A stretch of 64,000 bases of DNA from Isoetes taiwanensis (GCA_021234155.1 JAJEKV010000016.1:19904441-19968440); one strand, 5' to 3'. Counted from the stretch's first letter, positions 33,001 to 46,139 are shown. Numbers and translations are program-made. The notes: generated by a model from the letters alone, not told the origin.

Positions 33001-33949
33001 TTAGTGTTCACTTTTAAGTATTAAATCTTATTTAGAGCTTTTATTTTTCGCGAGTTAGTGCGTGTCATCAAGATTTTGGTATTTGATTTGAGCAGTGCTA
33101 GGCCGAGCGGTTAGGAGGAGCAGTGGTCATAGACTAGAGTAGTACAATAATACGAAGCCTTATGAAGCGACCCGCGAAGTGGGTTACCCTCGACCTTATC
33201 TGGGAGATGCTCGGCGTAGCGTTCGAATTCCGTTGTGTTATATGATGCTTCAATGGGATTAAGGAATATCGGGGGATGTTATGAAGGTAGTGCGAAGTTA
33301 ACAACGGGACTTGGACATCTGTTTGGGACGAGCGGTGTGAAGATATAAAAATCAAAAGGACCCTAATTAGCAAACCCATATATTTGTGAAAAAAGATGTC
33401 CAACATGATGTCACGCTTTTGGGAATTTTGGACAGAATGACATGATAATTATTGATGATGAATGCGTTGAAATGTATTTTTAATCACTTTCGCGGGCTTT
33501 GAATCCTCAGATCTTATCTGGCGGAACTTGTTTGACTTCGAGATTACATTTCTGAGTTCATGTCGGCGTCTTGAAGGAGTTAGCCGAGCATTAGGCATCC
33601 ATAAATCACATCTGCTTTAGGCGAGGAGTTACGGGAATAGACCACGCTCTTGAAGCGAATTGTACTTTCGATAGAATCCGTTGAGGATTTATATGATCAA
33701 TAAAATATACATTTTGTAGGTATATATGTTTCTTATATCCACCGTAGGAACCTGAGAAAATGATGAAGCTACTTGTAGCGCTGGCAGTGAACTTTAAACA
33801 ACAAATCACCTTTTTTCTAGCCAGTTGTGTGGATTTCATAAGCTGTCTTATATCTTGTTTAAATGGCGCATTTCTACCCGGTTTTCTTTACGTTTCTCTA
33901 AGTTAGGACATTATGAAACGACAAAACCCATTGCTCATTTGGTACGCAA
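33001..33949. other. No gene recognised
   Basis: Mixed-composition sequence. A 90-codon minus frame at 33134-33406 has no recognisable motif and a strongly biased hydrophobic/histidine make-up, so it is not called. The 77-codon minus frame at 33606-33839 is likewise unsupported. Confidence 0.35.
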
Positions 33950-34518
33950 ATTTAGGGTACTGATCCTTCACAAAACCATATAAAATTAAAACCTACACAA
34001 TTTCCATTCATGACCATAGAAAACTCTAAAATGAAGTAATTAAGTCTTGTCTTTGGAATGACATAATCCCAAAATAAATGAATAGAGGTTTTAGCGATTA
34101 CATTGGTGCGGTGCATCCTGCCCGGCGTCTATCCCCAGCATGGCCTCCGGCTAAACAAGGGCATTCCATCTTGGTTCGGTTGGCTCCTATGAAATTCGAT
34201 ATGGGGTATGAGGGAACACCACATCTTCGGGCGTATTTCTTAAATGCCTTGATGTTATTACGGTGGCCGAAAAGATATTATTGGCAGCGATATCACAGTG
34301 TTTCTCCGCTTGAATCGAGAAATGATAGAACTGCGTTTGGATTCGATATCGCGAATTGATTCTTATCATTAGTCTCTATTATTCTAGAGTAAGTACATTG
34401 TGCTCGGGCTACCGTGCTCTGTGGCAACTTTTATTGCTTGCAGTTAGATGAGACATGTAAATTTTGTACTTTTTATCTGATTAATAAATTTCTTGGCTTT
34501 CGTCCTTCAAAAAAAACA
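33950..34518 (+). mobile_element. 3' end of an L1-type LINE
   Basis: The end reads AATAAATTTCTTGGCTTTCG, then TCCTTCAAAAAAAA at 34505-34518: a short 3' UTR, a polyadenylation-like AATAAA and a poly-A tail. The L1 ending at 39396 has the same last words (AATAAAGTTTG, TCGTCCTTCAAAAAAAA). The 93-codon frame at 34078-34359 just upstream would be the C-terminal end of ORF2, but it carries no diagnostic residue. The call rests on the shared tail. Confidence 0.5.
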
Positions 34519-36899
34519 TTGAAATCATAGGAAAACCTTAGTAAAAAGCGTACAAAAACACAAAAAAACACCCTGTTATTGTGCTATATATTTCCAAAGA
34601 ATTCGCGATTATTTAGTCACGAGGATCAAAGTACATTTTTTCACCGATTCTCCTTGCATTGCCAAAATAATAGCAACTTAGGTATGCACAGTTGGTTGTA
34701 TAATCATGACAAATGCTTAATTAGCTTCCGCTGGCAAGCTTCTAGCCAAAAATTCGAACCAAATAGTGACCTAAGGCAACAATTACGTGCAGTCCATTTG
34801 GAATTATGTAGGATTGAACCTATCTGCTAAACTGCAAGTCATTTTTCCTTTCACAATTTTGCAGGAGATGTAGACTTGATTTCTGCCTAAGGGTCCAGGC
34901 ACTTCCATTATTATTACTTGTTGTGCCTCATCTAAAGAGTGCCAACACCTTCACGAGTCCTAACAACTGTGACTTAAGCTAGAAATAATTGTGGAACAAC
35001 TACAACATAGTACTAGCATACCTTTGTAAAAGAGACAAGATCTTTTGGAAAATGAAAAAAATCATCATATTAAGATAAGATATGAAGAAATGAGAAAAGG
35101 GCTAGGAACTTGGAATTTTTTTGGTTCCATCTTGAAAGGATCTTTGCCTGACGATATTTGCAAGGTCTAAAAACACTTTTCATTTTGTTTCTTAAAAAAC
35201 TAAGTATAGCATGTGCCATTCCGTGCCCCTTCAGAACCAGATCATAGCCCCCTTGTCTCCATCTCCTCTTTATTTGTTCGCATCTTGTCTGAGGAATAAA
35301 ACATATGACGGAAACTGGATGCAACAATTGTTTCCTCGAAGTTTGTAGGTTCTTGTTGAACTGCATTATAATTCACACCATCCTACCCATTAGCAAGCAG
35401 CATCCCAACCACAAATTGAGCCTTAGCCGTAGATTGAAAATTAAGGAGATCCAAAGGCAGAAAGTAAAAGTAGATAATGTGGCATGGCTGGTGGATAGGC
35501 TAGAATTGCCATTATAGGGGGCGTTAGGCAAGCCTACTAAAAAAGAAAAAAAAAATTCATGAAGGATGGGTTCTTAATCTTACCAACATTATGCTAAATT
35601 ATGCCAAAGAATAGAAAAATGGCGCCAGATTTACAGATGTATTGATAAATGGCACAAGATTTATAGATGTATTGATATGATTAAGTATAAGTAAATGGGT
35701 GCCCAACTTTATCGACATATTGCTATACTATAGAAAATCACACTAGATGTATTTATATAGTTTCAGTAAATGGGTGCCAAATGATGCTGGATAGATGATA
35801 TTTAAATCAAACTCAACTTTTTGCATTGATGCCTAAAAAATGAGTGTTGATCTGTAGAGAAAACTATGAGTATTGATCTATAGAGAAACCTATATCTGGA
35901 CGAGGCCTTCGTGAGTGGCCTATATCGTGGATGAGGCCTTCGTGAGGTACTGTTGAGATGACCCACTATAAGTGCATAACAACATTTTCGATTTATTGCA
36001 CATGTCTAGCAGCAGCTTTATAAGTATTTCACATGTATCGCATTTAAAAGTGGTTGACAATTGTAAATATATGAATTCTTCCTTATATCATCTGGAGTTT
36101 TCACCTTTCTTGAGGTAAAGCTTTCACGGCCGAAGGTCGCCCATAAATAGATTGATCTTCAGGGTCGTCTCTAAGCGACTTGAGGGAGACAATAAGGTAT
36201 GCCATGACTGTTTGGAAAGACCTTTAAAGCTAGGGCAGGGACTAGGCCGGATAGTTGCTAGCCATGTTAGCTTGTCTATTTCTTTCTCATATATGCAATT
36301 TGCAAAAATGTGTTGATGTTGTTTGCTTTATTTCGATGGATAGTCATTTAATTAATATGCCAGTGGACATGTCAATCAAGACAATGTTTAGCTTTTGGGT
36401 CAGATTGATTGTGAGAGTGAATTATAGACGACTTATATAGCTTGATGCCAAGACTGGTCCAAATTCTTTCTTCCTTCCTTTCTTCCTTTCTTTCTTCCAA
36501 ATATTGTGATCTAAAAGAACTTATACTTAGGAGTATCTTCCAAAGACTTCCATGTATTTCTCCCATCTTCAATCTCTCTTCCGCATGGATGAGCTTGATG
36601 AGCAATACGCAAAAGCATCTGCATAGCATTCTTAATCTAACAATACTATTATATCATTGTCTTAGTGTAGCTGCTATTTGGATGGTTCTAATGTAGAGCT
36701 GAATGCTTTATTTTTTTCTTCTTCGTCAAAGAATGCCAGTTCCGTTAATTCCAAGGGCTAACATGTACACAAGCTTCTAGTGGTGGTAGTCTAAGCCATG
36801 TTGTGCATAGACTAGATGCTTAGATTAGAAGTTGGATTTAGGATTCAGTTTGAGTTAGAATACGGTTAGGATTTATGTCTATTCAACCATAGGTAGGCT
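34519..36899. other. No gene recognised
   Basis: AT-rich. Small features: GATTTA(C/T)AGATGTATTGATA twice near 35628-35680; a CCTATAT(C)..GGA(C/T)GAGGCCTTCGTGAG duplication at about 35888-35946; a pyrimidine microsatellite of CTTCCTTT units at 36462-36500. Overlapping frames of 60-98 codons on both strands show no motifs. Confidence 0.4.
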
Positions 36900-38149
36900 A
36901 GCAGCATTACTCCGCTTTGGTAAGTGATTGATGATATATGGCGTGGAGCAAGTAACACGCACAATGGCGCCATCAATGACGTTTATCGGCGGGGGAGTAA
37001 GACATATACTGGTGCTTTGCCCTAGCGAGGCTCTCAACATGCTTATCACGTGGACTAGAAACACCCATTATCTTTTTTCTACTACTTCGACTACTTGATA
37101 CATAGATTGACTCTCAGCAGGTTTCAAATATCAAAGAGCCTTCTTTCACTATTTGCTTATGCATTATTTTTTTTGTGATTTTTATGAAGTATGAAGACGA
37201 ATATGTGGCGGCTTTCGGAGCATCAATACGGCTAGCACTTCAAAGTAAGGTATCAACGACTACATCCCTAACATGATACGCTCCATCAACTACTATAACT
37301 TTAGCCTTGGATGTATCAATCGTGAACGTCAATGATTGTGATAGTTTGTAGTCGCCATGCTTGGTAACATTTGCTTGGATCAACCATATTCTTTCAAGAA
37401 CTATCTAGTAGACTTTTCACTTCCACTACCCATGTGACCATAAAATCGTGTTTGAGAGGACAACTTGAAAGACTTACATGGGGACTTCGTACAAAATGCC
37501 ATCGGTCTGGGCTAACAGATCATAATTCTAGAATGGGGGAGCATGCATGTATCGCATACATTTTTGGGCCTCTAGTCCGTTCAAGATATTGCTACTCATT
37601 ACAAGGTTCTTCATCAATATCTCATCGACGGTACCTCATCTTTCTCAACGGTACATTATTCTCATTCTTGAAACTTCGTCTTTGGAGTAGGGCTGCTTCT
37701 TGCTTGGCATCCATAGTGGTGTTTGCCTTGTTATGACATGTTCTTTCTAAGGTATCTCGGAGTTGATTGGATGTTTGTGGATGATAAAAACCATTCTATT
37801 ATCTTCCTTTTTTAATAAACTATTTCGAGCTTCATCCACAATTTTGTTTTAGTAAATGGAAGTCCTCTTCTTATTGGGAGTTTTATTGTGTTCATGTGAG
37901 CTTAATTCAAGAATGCCATTGATCCAAATGTGGATTCTAGAATGCCATAGATCTGAATTTGCATTATAGAATGCTCGCCCATTTTAAAATCTATGGCAAG
38001 GTTCTAGAATCTGGTTCATTTGGGAGATTATCATATTGCAAGGTTCTTCATCAACATCTCATTTCGCCATAGTTGATTGCGATTGTCGTGCGTTATTTGG
38101 GGAATTAAGGACTTGCATGGTGCAAATGCACCAACAAATTTCGCAGTGG
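36900..38149 (+). other. Possible upstream part of the 38.2-39.4 kb LINE; not confirmed
   Basis: A 121-codon plus frame at 37371-37736 lies in the right place for ORF2 sequence of the LINE that follows, but I do not see a reverse-transcriptase core motif. AGAATGCCAT(T/A)GATC.. and TTCTAGAATGC words repeat around 37908-37975. No other gene is supported. Confidence 0.25.
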
Positions 38150-39396
38150 TTTTGGGTATAATGAGACTTCCATTTCAGAGTAAGATTCTAATTTCTAAAT
38201 TCATTTGGAGGATCATAGGATATGGTTGACTCACGGCGATGCGGTTGGTGGCTTGATCGCTATTGTGTTCCATTGGGAAAGCTTCATGAAAACGCTTCTT
38301 CCTTACAGGTCTCTTTATCAGCTATGCCCTTTTAATGCCTCTCCTTTTTGAAGGAAGCTGGCAGATCATGGGAGAGCAATCTGAGACCCTATTTGGATTG
38401 ATCTTGTTGCATGTCATCAATGAGTGCCCCTTGTTGGTGGATACGTGGAGAATAATCTTCCACTTTGTACTTTCGGTTCATCCATTAACTCCTTGGAGGT
38501 TAGCGGGGAATCTTGGCGATTCTGCGGCATGGTATGATTTTGGCGAGTTAGCAACATGGCAAATCTTTCAAACTCAAATTCTCATTGTCACCGATGGAAT
38601 AGACCTATTTGGCAAAAGGTTGCTGGTACTCTGCCATTAGTTTATCGAGAGGCTATTGAAGGGGTGCATGTGGGTTTCCACGGTATTCACGAGCATGGAA
38701 ACGTAGTTATGTATAAGAGCTTGTCAATGGTGATATCGCTAGCCATCCACTAGGTGGTCCCTTGACACCTCTAATTGAAGGCGGTATGTGGACTTGAATT
38801 TGGACTTGGGATAAACTACTCCATCCTAAGGTGGAGTGCTTTGTGGCGAGATTCTTCACCGAGATGCCCTCGATGTGAAACGTTCTTGTCCTGAGATTTG
38901 ATCCTCAGTGTTAGCACTCGCCTTGTGTGCAAGCAAAGGGGCGAGACCATTGAGCATTGTTTCTTTTATGTGTTCATCTCCGGCTTTGTTTGAGAATGCT
39001 GGGCGCTTTTCTCTCTTTCATGTGGCATTCACAAGTCAGCAAAGTGTACGAGGCTGTCTATCCCGATTCTTGGAATACGTTCGCGAACCAAGCATTTCAT
39101 TTAGCGTGGGTTGGTTGTTGTGGTCTATAAAGTACGTTTATCTTCGGGGGTTTGGATATTCCTCCTACAATTGTCCTCAGGATGCACAAGCTAGAATCGG
39201 TAAAGGCTTTACTATTATGCTTGGCTTGCTCTGGCTTGGCGACAATTAATATTTGAGTCCTATTTGAGTGTGTTGTCTTATGCATAGTGTTTCTACTCGG
39301 TGGATCATGATTATCCTCGAGACTTTATTCCCGCCTGCATTTGTATTTTGCTTTTGGCAGTGCACCAATAAAGTTTGTCGTCCTTCAAAAAAAATA
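38150..39396 (+). mobile_element. Plant L1-type LINE, 3' part with poly-A tail
   Basis: Across frames the plus strand reads IWQKVAGTLPLVYREAIEGV near 38600, then GFHGIHEHGNVVMYK, then WDKLLHPKVECF at 38806-38841, then EHCFF at 38952-38966. This is the order of the ORF2 tail of plant L1 elements: the HPKV.CF.WR zinc-binding region and the ET.EHCFF.C motif. The 3' UTR ends AATAAAGTTTGTCGTCCTTC followed by eight A at about 39388-39396. Stops and frameshifts make it inactive. It belongs to the same subfamily as the tail at 34518, judging by the shared terminal words, and its coding end resembles the fragment at 20.5-21.2 kb. Confidence 0.7.
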
Positions 39397-39589
39397 AAAT
39401 AAGACACAATCTGAAAATGGCAAGCAGTTATTTAAAAGCGAAGGAAAAGCGAAAGCGGTTGATGGGAATTATATAAAGATATAGAATAACATCATTCTAT
39501 TAGGGATAGGTTCAATCGTTATGCGTTTTTATCTGAGAATCGTATGAATTGTATGTCTGGCACATATTTCTTGGTATAAAGCGTAAAAA

Positions 39590-40065
39590 AATCTGACAAA
39601 AAAAGTCCGTCCGGAAGATTTTGTCTGCTTGAAAACCTTCTAATTCGCGTCTGTGAAAGTTTTTAAACGTCTGTGAAAATAAAGTAAAAATCAGCGTCTG
39701 TGAAAAATTTTTTCGGGGTTAGCGTCGCAGCGAAACCTTCTATTTCGTCTGCGAAAATTTGTCATGAAACAAGTTTCAGCGTGCCTTAAATAAATTTCAA
39801 AATTTTTTTTCTAAATTGAAATTCAAATTTCGCTGTCGCGAAATCATTAATAAAAGCGTGCGAAACTTTTTTGTCGCAGCTAAGCTTTCGAAAGGTTTAA
39901 ATGTAAATTTTTTTTTCCTTATCTGTAGTTTTACTATTTGTCTGTGAAAAACTTCAGCGTCTGTAGTCGTGGATTTAAACGTCTGTAGCGGGGTATTTCC
40001 GTGCGAGGTTTTATCGTTAAATCGTATTTTTATTAAAAAATCGTGTTTTTATTTATCGTCGAGGA
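39590..40065 (+). repeat. CGTCTGTGAAA-type degenerate repeat, A/T-tract rich
   Basis: Words CGTCTGTGAAA, GTCTGCGAAA, CTGTCGCGAAA and GCGTGCGAAA recur every 25-45 bases, separated by runs of T or A and by TAAA. The block is bounded by the LINE poly-A side on the left and by unique sequence after 40070. No hairpin or frame explains it. It may be an unrecognised satellite. Confidence 0.55.
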
Positions 40066-41655
40066 ATTTTGGTTTTATGCGTATGGGGGCTATCGATTCT
40101 ATTACAATTGCTCTTAATTTACTCCAAAACCACAAAATGATATAGTAATGAACTTATATAGTAGTGATGGCCATGATTCTTGCAGAAAATAAGGACACAA
40201 TGAGATACGAGGTAATTCATAAGAGACTATTCATAATTCTTGGTTATGAGACTATTATACATAAACATCCAATAAAATTAGCAACTACCTAAAGCCAAGC
40301 CTAAAGGCAAGATGAGGGAAGAATATGGTAAGACTTTACGCCATTACCTTCAAGTTAAGCTTGAAATAGATGATCAATCTGCTTTGGTGTATTTGCATAT
40401 CTTTGGTATATTTGCTAGTTATACAGAAGAAGGAATGGGGAGGGATAGGATATATTTAGAGAGCTTGCATGACTTGCTATGGTGGTGTTGGTAAGTTCTC
40501 TTTTGTCACACATTTTGTTGAATGGCATGAAGATTATGCCGCAAAGAATTGTCTTCTGCTGCATGTGAAAAGGGCTTATAATTTTGCAAATAAAATGAAT
40601 GGCACAAGTTTGTGATTTTACAATTCTTGTTACCTTTGTAGCAAATGTTCATTTTAAAAGCTGGGACCTATTCATTCATTTACAAATGTGACTTGTTCAG
40701 AGCCTTAGCTACAAGCCTTAGCCTTTGCTGGCAGATGTTCAAAATAGCACAAGTGGAAAAGTAGAGCTTGCGAAGTTGCAAGACATGATTAATAGCATCG
40801 CTCAGGAGCCCTCGGTCGTTGATACAGGATGGGACGGCGGCTATATATGTCTTTCGTCCTTCTTGTAACATCTTCTCCCTGTGACATATCTTTTCTTGTC
40901 CATTTAACCCTTTTTGTCTTATCATCTTGCTTCCCTCCGTCTTCCCATCACAAATTCTTAATTTTTCCTGCTCTTGTTTAACATTTCTTTTTTGGCTCAT
41001 CATCTTCTGGATTTGGCCATTTGCTCTTGCTTCTTTGTTTCAACTTATGATATATACAAGGTATAGCTTATGAGGTATGGATTTCTCTCCCTATGCAAAG
41101 GTCCTTCTACACCGCAGTGGATCGACAAAATCTAGATTGTTTGGCCCGGTTGCAGCTATAGTTTTAACCCCGGTGGCTTTGCTTGCTAATTCTTTTGATC
41201 ATGCATTTACCTACGCCTTTGAGTTGCGTTTATGTTATCGAGTCTATAGGAGGATTGCTCTACAGTCAGGCATGCACTATCATGAATTATTGATGTACTT
41301 CCATGTGATTTAGATTGTAGTTGGGCTCACGGTTGGATGATTCCTTTTACAATTGAGCTTTCCTTACATTTCTGACTATGTACAGAATGCATCCCTACAT
41401 TGGATTGGTTTTACTTCTTCTCGATTTGATATTTGGAGCAATACAGCGGCTATTTTCTTTTCTAGTCGCGAGTCGCGAGGATCGGTTTCTCCAGAGCGAT
41501 CTGCCTCATCCTTGATTAAATTCGGGGAGAGATCTTTTCAAACACTCCCTCCGGGCAATTTCAAACCGGTGGATTCCTCACCGGAACTGCGTGGATTAGT
41601 AGGTTTGTGATTTTTTCTATTCACTATTTAGCAGGCTACATCATTGCCCTTAATA
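40066..41655. other. No confirmed gene; one possible exon-like frame
   Basis: Mostly AT-rich. At 41353-41610 an 85-codon plus frame is unusually CpG- and Ser/Pro/Arg-rich in its second half (SSRESRGSVSPERSASSL) and ends close to the copia element at 41656. It could be the edge of a host exon interrupted by the insertion, but no homology, start context or partner exon was found, so no gene is called. Confidence 0.3.
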
Positions 41656-41850
41656 TGTTGGAATCTCCTTTATAGGAGAGATATTGCACCTTTACCTTTT
41701 GCCATATATGGCGCGTGTTTCATATAGCACTCTTGCCTATTATGGCACTAATTATTGAAGCATATTGATGTATAAATATGTATCTCATGAATGAAACATG
41801 ATCTTGCTTGTCTTGTGGGGAAAAGTTTTGTGTGTCTCATATTTCTAACA
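41656..41850 (+). repeat. 5' LTR of the 41.7-46.1 kb copia element
   Basis: 195 bp, from TGTTGGAATC to TTCTAACA, giving the usual TG...CA ends. Contains TTGCCATATATGGCG, CATATTGATGTATAAATATG (TATA-like) and CTTGTCTTGTGGGGAAAAGT. The five bases before it are TAATA. Matches the LTR copies at 45948-46139 and 46139-46280. Confidence 0.85.
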
Positions 41851-41863
41851 TGGTATAGAGCGA
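41851..41863 (+). other. tRNA-iMet-type primer binding site
   Basis: TGGTATAGAGCGA immediately follows the LTR CA end. It is the plant copia primer site TGGTATCAGAGC with one C lost. Confidence 0.75.
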
Positions 41864-42514
41864 GATTAGTTTAATGCGGTCTAAGCATTAGTTTTATGTT
41901 TGATACAAAAGCGAAGTAGAATTGACTATGGAGTAAAAGATAGCCTTGCTTTGGAAGGCCATAACGTTTCTAATATAGATCCGGATTCATGCGGCTCTAA
42001 ACTGGCTGGAAAGATCTTAAAGAGTCTAGTTTAAAAAGAATTAGAGACAAAATCAGCCAAAAAGGATAATTAATTTTTGAAGGTTATCCCGAACGTTTAG
42101 TGACTAACCGTTTTAAAGGCTACTTGAGGAGGAAAGAAAGGATGGAGAGTGGTATTCATGTTGGATAGTTAATTCTTTGTTATTTGTTGAAGAAGATAAA
42201 AAGTAGTATTAATTGTTGATGATTAACTATATCATTTTAATGCATCTGTGAATCTTCTAAACCATCATTGTATGGATCACGAAGATATATGCCTAACTAG
42301 CTTTTAATAAGAACGCCTCGAATGATTCTAATAGCTATTGGTAGCATGTTGTAATAGTCTAAAACCTCGATTTGAAGCCCGAAGACTTTGTCATCTCTTG
42401 CTTTCGTTGAAGAGGGATTGAGTGTTGAAATCCACCTTACCATTAATTTCCTTGCCTAAATTTGCTCTTAACCATGCATTGCCTTTAGCCATATCCCGGG
42501 GATGTTAAATACCT

Positions 42515-42660
42515 ATTAAATTAAGCATGAAAGTTAAGCATGGAAGTCTTGAATCATGAAAGTTTAAGCATGAAAGTCTTGAATCATGGAAGTTAAGCAT
42601 GGAAGTTTTAAATGATGGAACTTACATATGAGAAGTTAAGTATGATAGCATGAAGGTGTG
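42515..42660 (+). repeat. Short tandem repeat inside the copia element
   Basis: Units of AAGCATGAAAGT(C)TTGAATCATG(G)AAGTT, 18-30 bases, about five copies with drift. It lies in what should be the gag/early pol interval and helps explain why no protein is readable there. Confidence 0.65.
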
Positions 42661-43064
42661 CAAGTTTTGATTATCGCGTGCTTAGGAATTTTAGCAGTTG
42701 GACGGATTTGTCACCTTTAGCTTCTTTATTGAAATCGCGTTTGATGTTGCATGTGCATATTATTCTTGAATTGTGGATTAATTTTTGGTTGTGTGCATGA
42801 ACAAGTTATGTGGTAAAGAATGGCCGGGTATTTATGTGACATTGGTTTGTATTCAATGATACGATGTGTGTCTTTAATGGATGTGTCTTTTGGCATTCGC
42901 GATATATATCATTATGGAGTTGACGATTGAATGATGTATTTGTACATTGAATGATGTATTTGTACAGCTATAGCGCATGTGGTGATGACAAATATCATAT
43001 TTTGGCATGTCTTGTCGTTCTACTATCTTGTTGTAGGCAATTCTGATTTGCTAGTGTTGTAATG

Positions 43065-43325
43065 AAAATCTCATTGGAGATGCAAATTGAAAATTAACAA
43101 ATATATAATTGCAAACTAGAAATTTGGTAAAGCAATCTCGCGGGTTTGATTGAAAATTGGCCGATATCTAATTGAACATCTCATGGAGATTTGACTTCGC
43201 GACGATGGAAAATCTCATTGGAGATTTGGCTTCACCCGACGTGGAAAATCTCATTGGAGATTGGTGATTGAATATCTCTAATTGGAAAGTTTTCTTAAAG
43301 ATTGACTTTTGTGGATGAATGTTGT
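43065..43325 (+). repeat. Repeats of ATCTCATTGGAGATTTG inside the copia element
   Basis: GAAAATCTCATTGGAGAT appears at about 43066, 43208 and 43246, with shorter forms at 43181 and 43275. Each unit contains ATCTC(A)TTGGAGAT, itself a small inverted repeat. Spacing is irregular (38-75 bases). Confidence 0.65.
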
Positions 43326-45947
43326 CTGAGAAAGTTTGCTACCATGACATAAAGTTTTTTCTTGGAATTCATCATAGGAGTCCACACAGTAGAAGATTAT
43401 GTACCAAATGCTTTGAAACTAACACTTTCATGAATGTTGATTAAGGATGATTGTCGAGGGCGTGAAATTTTGCATGTATTGGATGTTGGTTTAGTGTTGA
43501 ATTTCAATCTTGGCGTGCCCCATTCTATTTTTGCCTCAATGTTATAGAACATTTGAATTTAACAAGCCAACATACTTTTTGTGTCAAAGCTTGTCATGTT
43601 GTTGTTTGGCATCTAGATAAGTTTCCTTTGTGTATGACCTGGAATTACTGAGTGATTATGTGGTAGTGATGCTAGTTCTTTATGGCTCTTTGAAAATACA
43701 TGGAAACCTCTTTTAAGATATGGTAAGCCAAATAGAAGACCTTTCCGCGACACTAGCATCTAAAGGCAATTTTATAAATTCAAGATGAATGAGTAGGTTT
43801 TGCTAATGTTGATATCTCATGGTGATGATATCGGTGCTGTATCGACATTTTGGGTCATGCTAACCAGCTCTTTTGGACCTTGAGATGTGATAACCTTGTA
43901 GGTATTGGCAGATGCTTGTGAGGCATATGTTATTGAGTATTGCCTCAATTATACGGGGAGAAAGATAATAAAGTGCTCACCGAGAATGAGCAGTGGATTC
44001 CTAAGCGGGCCATTATAATTTATACATTTATGTACTTATTACGAAAAACTTGGAAATGATACATTAGAGTCTTTTAGCTACCGAGGCTGATAGGAGTTCA
44101 AACTAGAACAATGATCGCGAGAGATTGTGAGCGATAATGGTAGCAGGATTTAAGTCCTTGGTATTTGACAAAGTTTGTGCGAATTCAAACATTGTTCTTG
44201 AATACATTACCTTATTCTCCTCAGGGATGGTATTTGGCGAGAGGAAAAATTTTATTATGGATAATGATTGCATTTGCATGCTTACTCATATTAATTTTGG
44301 ATGTGTTTCTAATAAAGAGGAAGTTGTTGGCATTATTGCACCGCAAAATTGCTTGCTTATTTATTGAAAGCCAAAACTTCATTAAACAGTCTGATAAACC
44401 CGTATTGCCAATTTTGTATGATTTTGGTTTGATGTCTTTGCTTATGTTCATATTCATACGGTAAAATGGTAGTTTGCTAAGGAAGCTATTTTATTAGATC
44501 GCCCTATAATGCGAAAATATATCAATTTGGGGATCGACTTTCCATTTACTTATCTTCATTCTCTTGATGAGATCATGCTCTTGTCCTTTTCTTGCTCTAT
44601 TCGCGAATCGCCTTTGCTCTTGATGTCCTTGACTTTGTTCATAATTTTGCTAATATTGATGAGGAAGATCATTTTTTGGTCTTAATGAGATTATTCATGA
44701 GGTTGCTCATGATGATGATGTTATTACGTGCGAGCATGAAAGCCGACACAATGGATGATATTAAGAATATCTTCTTGATGATCAATTTCTATGGAGGATG
44801 CCAATATTAAACATGGACAAGAGGACTTGGTTTTGGATTCCTTTCTAGATGTGAATGGTTTGAATATTTACTTCAAAGGAAGGGTCTTATTATGTTTTTC
44901 ATTGCCTTATATGTATGCGATGATCGGTCTTTTGTTTGCAATGATTTACCCTACTTACATCACATGAAAGTTTTATTATCTGCGGCTTTTGAGAAAGTAG
45001 ACTTGGGTGCCATTCACTCATGCCACCTGTCTAGCTCGTGAAAGTTTGGCCTCCTTGAAGCAAAATCGGAAAGTACTCCCTCTTGTTGCTAGTTCTAGAT
45101 AATATTTCAAACTTTCTCAAAAACAAAGTCCTTTACTTGATGAAGAAAGATTACCAAATGAAATAATGTCATATGCTAGTTTGGTTGGTGCATTGATGTA
45201 TTCGCCAATGCAACTGTATGATATTAGTTATGTTGCTAATACCCTTGTTCAATTCATGACCAATCTGGGCCAGGTTCATTGTTCTTGCTAAAAGGGTTTG
45301 AGATAGCGAAAGGCACCTCTACGTGGTTTATTGTTTGTGCATAAAGTAGAATGATGTTGATATATTATTGACTGCTAAGCTATCTGAGGATGTTGATTAG
45401 GGTAGTTGTCACGATCGCTAGCGATGTGTTTACATTTTCCACCCGCGAAGCCCGGAGTATGTTGCTACATCGGTTCCCCTTGTGAAGAAATTGGTTTGGT
45501 TAGCGACGGTTCATGGATTGTTTGCATTCGCTTCGAGGTGGAGCCTATTGCCTACTCTACTCATGTGTGATAATCAAGAATACGATTGCATTAACAAAGA
45601 TGAGGTTTCCATTCTAAATCTAAACATATTGAGATACACTATCATTATATCAGTTGGAAGTACAAAGACTATTGTGCTTAAATATTGTCCAACATCTCTG
45701 ATGGTTCTTGCGACATCTTCACCAAAGCATTAGGACTTGAAACAAGAGATGTGCAAGCGACTCTTGGAATTATTGAATCTTTGTTGTTGTTACTTGAGTT
45801 GTTGAAAGTGCTTGGGTTTTCCTTTTAACCCACAAAGGTTTTGATCCAAGCACTAGATTAAAGATGCGAGGGAGGGATGGTTGGAGGCATCTTTAAATAT
45901 GAGATACAATTATTTTTGTTCAAAAGGCTAAAGTTCTTGAGGGAGGG

Positions 45948-46139
45948 TGTTTGGAATCTCCTTTCTATAGAAGTATTACCTTTACCTTTGCCATATAGCG
46001 CGATGTTTCACATATATGCTGCCTATTATTGGCACTAGCCTAATTGGTAAAGTAGCATATTGATGTATAAATATGTATCTCATATGAATGGAACATGATC
46101 TTGTCTTGTGGGAAAAGTTTTGTGTGTCTCATATTTCTA
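45948..46139 (+). repeat. 3' LTR of the copia element
   Basis: Begins TGTTTGGAATCTCC after the purine tract and ends in CATATTTCTA, lacking the terminal ACA. Differs from the 5' LTR by small indels, so the insertion is old. Confidence 0.8.

Larger units (their letters stand above)
41656..46139 (+). mobile_element. Ty1/copia retrotransposon with two LTRs, decayed coding region
   Basis: Flanked by matching LTRs (41656-41850 and 45948-46139), with a primer site after the first and a purine tract (GAGGGAGGG) just before the second. Late pol is readable. Near 44905-45010 is the reverse-transcriptase segment in which the catalytic YVDD appears as YVCDD, followed by NDLPYLHHMKVLLSAAFEK. At about 45160-45270 is SYASLVGALMY...DISYVAN...FMTN. 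At about 45450-45745 is RNase H, with EYVATS, CDN, HIE-like pieces and KYCPTS, and DIFTKAL in an adjacent frame at 45717-45737. Gag and integrase between 41.9 and 44.5 kb are too decayed to place. The internal length of about 4.1 kb fits a copia element, slightly short. Confidence 0.85.

Noticed and set aside
33200-33240. tRNA-like GTTCGAATTCC (T-loop-like) sequence
   Set aside because: No acceptor stem, anticodon arm or box A can be drawn around it.
43065-43325. CRISPR-like direct repeats
   Set aside because: Spacing is irregular, units drift, and the block is inside a plant retrotransposon.
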